DNA of 37,490 nt from JBOFSR01 sp051651645 (lineage in GTDB: Bacteria > Spirochaetota > Spirochaetia > Treponematales > Treponemataceae), in contig JBOFSR010000065.1 in NCBI GenBank assembly GCA_051651645.1, positions 1 through 37,490 on the forward strand, in the 5' to 3' direction. Below, in pieces: positions 1-6,955 of the stretch; the stretch's first letter is position 1, and the number at the start of each line of letters is the position of its first letter. A program made the position numbers and the translations under genes. The notes under the pieces were generated by a model that made no database searches, was not told the DNA's origin, and worked only from the letters and a program-made list of their open reading frames with translations.

Positions 1-608
1 TCTCCACTTTCAATGTCTTTTGGCACACGGGCGCGAACAAAGCCTTGTTTTGAGTCTTTCATTTTCTCACATCGTACGGAGGTTACGTCTTCTATCACTA
101 AAAACACGCCTTGTTTGGGGTCGCTCTCATCAAATTTGAGGTGGCTGCCTAAAAGCTCAAAGTACTCTCCTTTGGTAATTACCGAGTCAATCAGTTCGGT
201 TTCGGTATCAAGGACTTGTCGAATGTAGGGGTCGGTGTTGAGTGCCGATACTTTTTCGTGCTTTACCTGCGTTAGTTTTTTTTGCAGCTCAGTGCTCGGA
301 TAGATGTGCATGGTTATGCTATTTTTGTTGGGATCAAAGGGAGCTTCTATGCTTTCAAAGGTGCCGCTAACGCTTAGTCGAGATTTGAATGTCTTGGTGT
401 TAAAGGTATCTCCTTGCACGGTGATATCGCTAATAACCTCGTTGTATAACTGAAGGACTGCACTAATATCTGCTGCAGTTGCAGTTGATCCGCGTTTTAC
501 CATCATCTGAATAATCTCTTCTTCTGAGTGGGAACGAACGTCGGTTACTTGTGCCATAAACATTTTTTTGTCTCTTAAATGACTTTCTCTTAGGGTGTAC
601 TTGAGCAT
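1..608 (-). CDS. HU-like DNA-binding / DUF4469-type protein (3' part off the left edge)
   Basis: An open frame reads from ATG at 608 down through base 1 without a stop, so only the first 202 residues are visible. An AGGAG (616-620) lies 7 nt upstream of the ATG. The N-terminal ~110 residues begin MLKYTLRES and contain stretches such as TAADISAVLQLYNEVI and FKSRLSVSGTFES. These look like the divergent HU/IHF-like domain found in Bacteroidetes and spirochaete proteins. The later part (EYFELLGSHLKFDESDPKQG, then VRARVPKDIESG) resembles the Ig-like DUF4469 domain that often follows it. The likely role is nucleoid or DNA binding; the target is unknown. A strong promoter lies about 90 bp upstream, just beyond the end of the LacI-type gene, so the gene can be transcribed independently of that neighbour. 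Family assignment is from recalled motifs and not searched. Confidence 0.75.
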   Translation of the reverse strand, partial: MLKYTLRESHLRDKKMFMAQVTDVRSHSEEEIIQMMVKRGSTATAADISAVLQLYNEVISDITVQGDTFNTKTFKSRLSVSGTFESIEAPFDPNKNSITMHIYPSTELQKKLTQVKHEKVSALNTDPYIRQVLDTETELIDSVITKGEYFELLGSHLKFDESDPKQGVFLVIEDVTSVRCEKMKDSKQGFVRARVPKDIESG

Positions 609-698
609 ACAATTTCTCCTTTACTAAGCCGTATTGGCGCTTTGGTTGAATTTTTACCGCTGTAAGGTCGTAGTTTCGACATATCAATCGGTTGACAT

Positions 699-727
699 AT
701 GATAGCACGGCTTTTTTGACTTGTCAA
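699..727 (-). promoter_or_regulatory. Sigma-70 promoter of the HU-like/DUF4469 gene
   Basis: On the minus strand, TTGACA (722-727) and TATCAT (699-704) are separated by exactly 17 bp. Transcription would start near 692, giving a leader of about 85 nt. An imperfect-centre palindrome, TTGAC-TT-GTCAA (716-727), covers the -35 element, and GTTGACA (691-697) / TGTCAAC (722-728) form a wider inverted repeat around the promoter. Either could be an operator. Confidence 0.75.
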
Positions 728-735
728 CAAATTTT

Positions 736-1725
736 TTATTCGCTGCGTGTTGTTTGGCCTTTGATAAGTGATACGCCAATGGTAATGGTATTTGATACAG
801 GTTTTTTGTTTGCTATGAGGGCAAATAGGTTGTCTGTTATGTTTTGTGCCAGTGCTTGTATGTCTTGTTGTATGACGGTTAAGCGGGGGGTGCTTGCTTT
901 TGCCCAATAGGTGTTATCATAACCTACAATGCACACGTCCTCTGGTATGGTACGGTTGAGTGTTGCACATGCTTTTATGCAGTGGATAGCAAGGATATCT
1001 GAGCAAAAAATACCATCTGGTTTGTGCTTTTTAATGGCGGTGTGGACAATATCATAGTATTCATCGAGGGCAAACTCTTTGTCTGCCATGGTCAGTGTTG
1101 TACATTTGATGCCATTGTTTTGAAGTTCTGTTTTGAAGGTGGTATAGCGTTGTAAGGATGGCGTTGCAACTTTTGCATTTCCTGTAAACTGAATAACGTT
1201 TTTGCACTTGCTTTTTATGAGTTCCTGTGCTGCAAGAAGTCCGCCTTGTTGGTGGTCAGAGTTGATAAGTAAAATGTTTGGAGAAAGTGCCATGTCAAAA
1301 CTAACGATGGGCAAGGTGATTTTATTATATTCATCGGTGTTAAGGGCATGGCTTCCTATGATAATGCCATCAACCTTGCTTTGGCGAAGCATGGTAATGT
1401 AATCCCGCTCTTTGTTTGTTTTACCGTTGGTGTTGCAAATCATTAGTTTGTAGCTGTTTTGTGTAAGGAGTTTCTCTATTGCGTAGGTAATATCTGAGAA
1501 AAATTGATGGCGTATGTCGGGGATTAACAAACCTATGGTGAAGGTTTTCTTTCTAAAGAGGTTTCGTGCTAGTTGATTGGGGGTGTAATCCAGTGTTTGC
1601 ATTGCGTCAAAGACAATATTTTTAGTCTTTTGTGATAGATATCCTCTGTTGTTCATTACGCGTGAAACAGTTGCCACCGAAACGCCTGCAAGGTGTGCTA
1701 CATCCTTAATGGTAGGTTCGCTCAA
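736..1725 (-). CDS. LacI/GalR-family transcriptional regulator
   Basis: This is a 329-residue sugar-responsive-type repressor. Residues 5-24 (TIKDVAHLAGVSVATVSRVM) are the classic LacI helix-turn-helix, residues 47-56 (YTPNQLARNL) form the minor-groove hinge helix, and the rest is a periplasmic-binding-protein-like effector domain (TFTIGLLIPDIRHQFF, VDGIIIG, CIVGYDN). Length is normal for the family. Translation probably starts at TTG 1725, with AAAGGAG about 6 nt upstream; the ATG at 1729 is out of frame. The gene is divergent from the TRAP permease at 1871 and is followed by the HU-like gene, so either may be its target. The effector cannot be read from sequence. Nothing suggests truncation. 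Confidence 0.93.
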   Translation of the reverse strand: MSEPTIKDVAHLAGVSVATVSRVMNNRGYLSQKTKNIVFDAMQTLDYTPNQLARNLFRKKTFTIGLLIPDIRHQFFSDITYAIEKLLTQNSYKLMICNTNGKTNKERDYITMLRQSKVDGIIIGSHALNTDEYNKITLPIVSFDMALSPNILLINSDHQQGGLLAAQELIKSKCKNVIQFTGNAKVATPSLQRYTTFKTELQNNGIKCTTLTMADKEFALDEYYDIVHTAIKKHKPDGIFCSDILAIHCIKACATLNRTIPEDVCIVGYDNTYWAKASTPRLTVIQQDIQALAQNITDNLFALIANKKPVSNTITIGVSLIKGQTTRSE

Positions 1726-1818
1726 ACATTGCTCCTTTTATTGTACCGCCTCCTATTGTAGCATGAATATAAAAAAAATCTATACATTGTTTGTCTATTT
1801 ATCAAGGTATGTTTTTAT

Positions 1819-1833
1819 CGTAATGGGATTACG
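1819..1833. promoter_or_regulatory. Operator-like palindrome next to the TRAP permease promoter
   Basis: CGTAAT-GGG-ATTACG is a perfect 6-bp inverted repeat ending 2 bp before the -35 element of the TRAP permease promoter, in the divergent region with the LacI-type regulator. The position suits a repressor site. No protein has been linked to it. Confidence 0.4.
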
Positions 1834-1835
1834 GC

Positions 1836-1864
1836 TTGCACCCCCGTACAATTTGTTATATACT
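1836..1864 (+). promoter_or_regulatory. Sigma-70 promoter of the TRAP permease (leaderless)
   Basis: TTGCAC (1836-1841), 17-bp spacer, TATACT (1859-1864). The expected +1 is at about 1871, which is the A of the chosen ATG. No Shine-Dalgarno sequence precedes that ATG. Confidence 0.7.
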
Positions 1865-1870
1865 GCGATT

Positions 1871-3793
1871 ATGACAGATGAAGAAAAAAGAAGATTTATG
1901 GCTGAGTTTGATCCAGACTCAAGCCATCGCCACTTTATTGGTGTGCGAAAAAAAATTATGCGTTACCTTTTGGTAGGATTTTCTCTTTTTGCTTTATGGC
2001 TTAATACGTTTGCAGTTTTGCCTGAGCAAATACGACGCTCCTTATTTATTGGTTTTGCGGTTTTTTTGTCCTATTTGCTTTTCCCTGCAAAAAAATCGTT
2101 AAGCTATACAAATTCAGTGCCGTGGTATGATGTGCTTTTGGGGTTGGTTGGTGCTCTCTCTTTTGGGTATATGGTTTTTAACTTTCGCTCCCTTGTAGAC
2201 AGTGCTTCCTCTGGGTATTCATCGCTTGATATTACGGTTGGCATTATTGGGATTGTGCTTTTGATGGAAGTTTGTCGGCGGGTGGTGGGCATTCCAATTT
2301 TGGCTGTTGTAACGGCGTTCTTAATGTATGCAAAGTTTGGAAACTATGTTAGTGGCTCTTTTGGGCATCGTGGCTTTTCAATTAAACGTATTGTAGAGCA
2401 TCTTTTTTATAATACGGAGGGTGTTATTGGTACTCCGTTGGGGGTTTGCTCAACGTTTATTGTGCTTTTTATCATATTTGGCTCGTTTATTGATAAGACG
2501 GGGGTTGGAAAGTTTTTTATACAAATTGCTAACTCTCTTGCAGGTAAGTCTATTGGGGGGCCTGCAAAGGTTGCTGTTATTGCAAGTGCCTTACAGGGCA
2601 TGATTTCGGGAAGCTCGGTTGCTAATACGGTGGGCTCTGGAAGCTTTACTATCCCTATGATGAAGAAAACAGGATATAAGCCTGAGTTTGCGGCTGCTGT
2701 TGAAGCTGTCTCGTCAACGGGAGGGCAGATTATGCCGCCTATTATGGGTGCTGCTGCCTTTTTAATGGCTGAGATGACAGGCATTGCGTACTCGCGTATT
2801 GTTATTGCTGCAATTTTGCCTGCCGCCTTGTACTTTGCAGGTATTTGGCTCATGATTCATTTTGAAGCAAAAAAGCTTGGACTTAAGGGGCTTGATGCCA
2901 GCGAGGTTCCAAACTTCTTTAAATTGATGATTACTGACGGGTATCTGTTACTTCCCTTGGTTGCTCTCGTTGTATTTTTGATGAATGGATATACGCCGTC
3001 ACGTTCTGCTGTTATTGCAATTTTGATTTCTATTATAGTAAGTCTTTTCAAAAAAGAACATCGTATCTCTGGTAAAGGCTTTTTTGATGCTCTTGAAAAT
3101 GGAGCGAGAAGTACGCTGGGCGTTGCAATTGCCTGCTCGGTTGCAGGAATGATTGTTGGTGTAGTAACGCTTACAGGGCTTGGATTAAAGCTTGCAACTA
3201 ATTTGCTTGCTCTTTCTGGTGGTGTTCCGCTTATTGCTCTTTTCTTTACTATGATTGCTTCAATTGTTTTGGGAATGGGTGTGCCAACAACAGCAAATTA
3301 CGTTATCATGGCAACAATTACCGCTCCTATTGTTATTAAAATGGGTGTGCCGTTATTGCCTGCTCACATGTTTGTCTTTTACTTTGGAATTGTTGCAGAT
3401 ATTACGCCTCCTGTTGCACTTGCCGCTTATGCGGGCTCTGCTATTGCAAAGTCTGACCCACTTAAAACGGGACTTACGGCAACGCGTCTTGCCATTACAG
3501 CTTTTATCATTCCGTATATCTTTGCTCTTAATCCAGCGCTCTTGTTTATTGATACCGTTTGGTATCACGTTATAGTCATTAGCTTTACTGCCTTAGTGGG
3601 AATGATTGGTATTTCTTCTGCTATGGAGGGATATATGTTTACAAAAATGCCGATTTGGGAGCGTTTAATATGTTTTCCTGCAGGATTGTTGCTTATTATT
3701 CCAAGCGTGTACACTGATATTGCAGGTGTTTTTTTGGTGTTGATCATTCTTGCAACGCAGTATTTTTCTGTTAAACGGGGATTGGTTACCTAA
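1871..3793 (+). CDS. TRAP transporter fused permease (4TM/12TM, DctQ-DctM type)
   Basis: This 640-residue, very hydrophobic protein imports a solute by sodium or proton symport together with a periplasmic binding protein. After a ~35-residue cytoplasmic start (MTDEEKRRFMAEFD) it has the small-subunit-like helices and then the large DctM-like part, with family stretches such as GVCSTFIVLFIIFGSFIDKTG, VAVIASALQGMISGSSVANT, AVSSTGGQIMPPIMGAAAF and GVPTTANYVIMA. This layout matches fused TRAP permeases that usually work with TAXI-type binding proteins. No binding-protein gene is adjacent, so the partner must be elsewhere. The frame stays open upstream to 1649, but the ATG at 1871 sits exactly at the predicted transcription start, so I chose it. 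The divergent LacI-type gene is the likely regulator. Substrate unknown. Confidence 0.9.
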   Translation: MTDEEKRRFMAEFDPDSSHRHFIGVRKKIMRYLLVGFSLFALWLNTFAVLPEQIRRSLFIGFAVFLSYLLFPAKKSLSYTNSVPWYDVLLGLVGALSFGYMVFNFRSLVDSASSGYSSLDITVGIIGIVLLMEVCRRVVGIPILAVVTAFLMYAKFGNYVSGSFGHRGFSIKRIVEHLFYNTEGVIGTPLGVCSTFIVLFIIFGSFIDKTGVGKFFIQIANSLAGKSIGGPAKVAVIASALQGMISGSSVANTVGSGSFTIPMMKKTGYKPEFAAAVEAVSSTGGQIMPPIMGAAAFLMAEMTGIAYSRIVIAAILPAALYFAGIWLMIHFEAKKLGLKGLDASEVPNFFKLMITDGYLLLPLVALVVFLMNGYTPSRSAVIAILISIIVSLFKKEHRISGKGFFDALENGARSTLGVAIACSVAGMIVGVVTLTGLGLKLATNLLALSGGVPLIALFFTMIASIVLGMGVPTTANYVIMATITAPIVIKMGVPLLPAHMFVFYFGIVADITPPVALAAYAGSAIAKSDPLKTGLTATRLAITAFIIPYIFALNPALLFIDTVWYHVIVISFTALVGMIGISSAMEGYMFTKMPIWERLICFPAGLLLIIPSVYTDIAGVFLVLIILATQYFSVKRGLVT

Positions 3794-3850
3794 TGGTTGA
3801 CTCTTTTATGCTCTTTTTTACATTAAATAGAACGCAGGTTGTTAAACGTC

Positions 3851-3879
3851 TTGACAAAACAGGCTGTCTTTTCTAATGT
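3851..3879 (+). promoter_or_regulatory. Sigma-70 promoter of the class A PBP gene
   Basis: TTGACA (3851-3856), 17-bp spacer, TAATGT (3874-3879). The predicted +1 near 3886 leaves only about 5 nt before the ATG at 3891. Confidence 0.7.
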
Positions 3880-3890
3880 AGGTATATACC

Positions 3891-6437
3891 ATGAACCAAA
3901 GAAACTATTTTCGCACTATCTGTATTATTTTAGGAGCCTTGCTTTTTACTCTTACGTGTCTGAGTGCATTACTTGGAATCTTGCTTGCTCAAACGCTTAA
4001 CATAAAAAACGTTGAACAATTCACTGAGATTAAAACCGCCCTACCAACACGGCTTCTTGATATAAATGGCGAGATTATAACGGAGTTTGCTTCTGATGAA
4101 AAGCGTGAAATTATTACGCTTGAAGAGTTACCCCGTCACATGATTGATGCCCTTATTACGCGTGAAGATCAAAGTTTTTATAAGCATCGTGGTTTTAGTA
4201 TTAAGGCGATTTTGCGTGCCTTGTATGGGCAGCTGACGGGACGTCCCTTAGGCGGCGGTAGTACACTCACGCAGCAAATTGCAGGAACGTTGTATGTAAA
4301 CCGCTCTGATATGACTATTTTGCGAAAGATTAAAGAGCTTTGGTGGGCAATTCAAATGGAGAGGCGCTACTCAAAGAATGAAATTCTTGAGTTGTATTTG
4401 AATAAAATCTTTTTTGGTGGTGGAACGTATGGCGTTAGTGCCGCTTCAAAGTATTATTTTGGGCATAGTGCTTCTGAAATTACGCCAGCTGAAGCTGCTG
4501 TTTTGGTAATTCAGTTGTCAAATCCCGCTTTTTACAATCCGTTTAATTATCCAAATCGTGCAAGAGATCGTCAAGAAGACGTGCTAAAGCAAATGGTTGC
4601 ACTTAATTTTCTTTCAAAAGAGGAGGCCGATACTTCCTTTAATGATTTTTGGGCAAGCTTTGACTATACACGAATTAATACTTCTGCGTATTTTATGCGT
4701 GAAGATAAGGCTCCGTGGTTTAGTGAGTACGTTCTTCGCCAGCTTAGTTCTATTATTTATGGAACGCTTGATATTTATACAGGTGGCTTTGTTGTAAATA
4801 CAACGCTTAACTTAAAGCACCAATCTGTTGCTGATGCGGTTATGATGAAACAAATTGAGTATGCTAACCGCACCTACCAGCGCTCCAGTGGCTCCCGTCG
4901 CTTTGCGTCTTCAAAAGTGTATATTCCTATTTCTGAGTTGCTTGCTTTGACATTCGATTTGCCTCAAATTAAGGTTTCGCAGGAACGAGCTGAGCTGAGA
5001 ACACTTTCAGCCTATAATAAAACTATTAATCCTATTTTAGATATTGTTTCACTCATTACGGGTACTGAAATCCTTAAAACAGATATTGTCAGCATTGCCA
5101 ATGAAAAAGTTCGCCGTGATGCAGGTAAGACAACTATCGAAGGCACAATGATATCGCTTGAAACAGATACAGGCTATATAACCTCCATTGTTGGGGGAAG
5201 TAAGTTTGATGCTGACAATCAATTTATTCGTGCAACGCAAGCGCGCATTCAACCTGGAAGTACCTTTAAGCCGTTGTATTATTCTGCGGGCATTGATACA
5301 AGGATTTTTACCGCAGCAACTCAAATTGATGACGCACCAACTATTTTCTATAATGAGGCAGGCGTTCCGTATATTCCGCAAAACTTTAAAGGTGAGTGGT
5401 TTGGCACCGTTCAATTTTGGTACGCTTTGGCAAAGTCGATGAATGTGCCGTCGCTAAAAGTGCTTGATGGGATTGGCTTTGATGTGGCTATAAATCGTTC
5501 TGTTGAGCTTTTAGGTATTCCTCAAAATGAGGTAAAAAACAGAAAGTTTGAGCGAGTTTATCCGCTTGGCTTGGGAACGAGTGATGTTCGTCCTATTGAG
5601 ATTGCTCGTGCCTTTGCTATTTTTGGCAATCAAGGGCGAGAGGTTGAGCCAATCGCTGTTCGTTCTGTGCAGGATCGGTTGGGAAATACAATTCTTGACC
5701 CTGAGCGTGATTTACGCATTGAGCAACGCCGAAAAGGCAGCAATATTCAAGTGATTTCTGAGCAAACAGCATATATTATGACCGATATTCTTAAAAACTC
5801 GGTAACAATGGGAACGCTTGCTTCTCCAACACAGTGGGGAGCGGCCTTTAGATACAAAGATGCACAGGGCAATTCGTATACCGTGCCTGCGGCAGGAAAA
5901 ACAGGAACGACACAAAACTGGACAAATGCATGGGCTGTTGGTTATACGCCTAATTTGACCGCCGTTGTTTGGTTTGGCTTTGACCAGCCTGGGCAGTCTT
6001 TGGGGGTTGAGCTTACAGGCTCGACGCTTGCAGGAGCGACATGGGCAGAGTTTATGAAAGTGGCAAATGAGGATTATCCTATTAGAGATTTTGTTCGGCC
6101 ACAGTCGGGGCTTGTTTATGCCTCCGTTTGTTCTGTTTCAGGTTTTATGCTTACTCCCGCGTGTGGAAAAAGTATTACGCGGCAGTTCTTTTTAGATGGA
6201 ACGCAGCCTACTCGAACCTGCGATTTTCACATAAATCGTAAAGAGGCTTTGCAAATTGGTATTCAGCGGATTGCTGCTGATAAAATTCTCTCTGGTGTTA
6301 CCGAGCAGGTGGATAGCTCCTCAGCTGAGTTGCAACTCGATTTATCTTTCTTAGAGGATTATATTAAAGAGTCTGCAGAAACTATTGATGAACAGTTGCC
6401 TCCTGAAGAAGAATCTTTTAACTTTTTATTTGAATAA
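3891..6437 (+). CDS. mrcA: Class A penicillin-binding protein (PBP1A-type)
   Basis: This 848-residue bifunctional enzyme polymerises lipid II and cross-links peptidoglycan on the outer face of the inner membrane. A single membrane anchor spans about residues 8-32. The GT51 glycosyltransferase domain shows EDQSFYKHRG (catalytic Glu92) and GGGSTLTQQ (121-129). The transpeptidase domain has all three boxes: S457-T-F-K460, S516-M-N518 and K670-T-G-T673. The C-terminal ~60 residues are acidic and low in complexity. The length is typical of PBP1A. The gene has its own promoter with almost no leader; the only ribosome-binding hint is a weak TAGG 8 nt upstream. The preceding permease ends 97 bp away, so it is probably a separate unit. 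Confidence 0.95.
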   Translation: MNQRNYFRTICIILGALLFTLTCLSALLGILLAQTLNIKNVEQFTEIKTALPTRLLDINGEIITEFASDEKREIITLEELPRHMIDALITREDQSFYKHRGFSIKAILRALYGQLTGRPLGGGSTLTQQIAGTLYVNRSDMTILRKIKELWWAIQMERRYSKNEILELYLNKIFFGGGTYGVSAASKYYFGHSASEITPAEAAVLVIQLSNPAFYNPFNYPNRARDRQEDVLKQMVALNFLSKEEADTSFNDFWASFDYTRINTSAYFMREDKAPWFSEYVLRQLSSIIYGTLDIYTGGFVVNTTLNLKHQSVADAVMMKQIEYANRTYQRSSGSRRFASSKVYIPISELLALTFDLPQIKVSQERAELRTLSAYNKTINPILDIVSLITGTEILKTDIVSIANEKVRRDAGKTTIEGTMISLETDTGYITSIVGGSKFDADNQFIRATQARIQPGSTFKPLYYSAGIDTRIFTAATQIDDAPTIFYNEAGVPYIPQNFKGEWFGTVQFWYALAKSMNVPSLKVLDGIGFDVAINRSVELLGIPQNEVKNRKFERVYPLGLGTSDVRPIEIARAFAIFGNQGREVEPIAVRSVQDRLGNTILDPERDLRIEQRRKGSNIQVISEQTAYIMTDILKNSVTMGTLASPTQWGAAFRYKDAQGNSYTVPAAGKTGTTQNWTNAWAVGYTPNLTAVVWFGFDQPGQSLGVELTGSTLAGATWAEFMKVANEDYPIRDFVRPQSGLVYASVCSVSGFMLTPACGKSITRQFFLDGTQPTRTCDFHINRKEALQIGIQRIAADKILSGVTEQVDSSSAELQLDLSFLEDYIKESAETIDEQLPPEEESFNFLFE

Positions 6438-6478
6438 TAATTTTTGCCATACGAGCGATAAAAAACTATAAAAATATC

Positions 6479-6507
6479 TTGTTTTTACAGCGTTTATGAA
6501 GTATAAT
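6479..6507 (+). promoter_or_regulatory. Sigma-70 promoter of the ParB-like / GGDEF pair
   Basis: TTGTTT (6479-6484), 17-bp spacer, perfect TATAAT (6502-6507). The expected +1 is near 6514, followed by a normal short leader with AGGGG before the GTG start. Confidence 0.65.
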
Positions 6508-6539
6508 AAATGAGACTTTGTTCACGATAGGGGAATTTT

Positions 6540-6941
6540 GTGCTTGTAAATGTTGATTCCATAAAGATTAAAAATCGAGTTAGAAAAGATTTGGGTGATT
6601 TGGAGTCACTTAAAGAAAGCTTGCGTCGATATGGACTGATTTCACCTATTTTAATTACAGCAGATAATGAGCTTGTTGCGGGGCATCGACGATTAGAAGC
6701 TGCAAAATTGCTTGGCTGGGTGAATATCAATGCAACTATTATTGACACAAAGGATAAAGTCTGTTTGTTTGAAATCGAGTTAGAGGAAAACAATCAACGG
6801 CTTGCATTTTCTGATAACGAATTACTTGGTGGCTATAAACGCCTAAAAAAAATAAAAAATCCGTCTGTTTTTGTAAAAGTTTTATCGAAATTAAAAAAGT
6901 TCCTTCAATGCATTGTTAATTTTTTCTTACGAAAAAAATAG
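6540..6941 (+). CDS. Stand-alone ParB/Srx-fold N-terminal domain protein
   Basis: This 133-residue protein starts at GTG 6540 with AGGGG 6 nt upstream. Residues 1-~95 match a ParB N-terminal (CTPase-fold) domain: MLVNVDSIKI, then LESLKESLRRYGLISPILIT, then VAGHRRLEAAKLLG (the GxRR nucleotide box), then ELEENNQR. The helix-turn-helix and dimerisation parts of chromosomal ParB are missing. The tail (FVKVLSKLKKFLQCIVNFFLRKK in two pieces) is basic and amphipathic and could bind membrane. It lies 14 nt before a membrane GGDEF gene and almost certainly shares its mRNA. It is not a segregation ParB, because no parA or parS is visible nearby. A regulatory or nucleotide-sensing role is possible but unproven. 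Confidence 0.8.
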   Translation: MLVNVDSIKIKNRVRKDLGDLESLKESLRRYGLISPILITADNELVAGHRRLEAAKLLGWVNINATIIDTKDKVCLFEIELEENNQRLAFSDNELLGGYKRLKKIKNPSVFVKVLSKLKKFLQCIVNFFLRKK

Positions 6942-6955
6942 AGAAGGGGGCTTGT

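Noticed and set aside
1649..1870. N-terminal extension of the TRAP permease by 74 codons
   Set aside because: It would run through the divergent promoter region and into the LacI-type gene; the ATG at 1871 matches the predicted transcription start.
2407..2853. 148-codon antisense frame within the TRAP gene
   Set aside because: It is an antisense shadow of a strongly supported gene and has no ribosome-binding site or promoter.
3255..3575. 106-codon leucine-rich open frame
   Set aside because: It is a frame-shifted shadow of the TRAP permease gene, whose hydrophobic codons yield Leu-rich frames.
6540..6941. Chromosome-segregation ParB
   Set aside because: The protein lacks the helix-turn-helix and dimerisation regions, and no parA or parS-like sequence is next to it.
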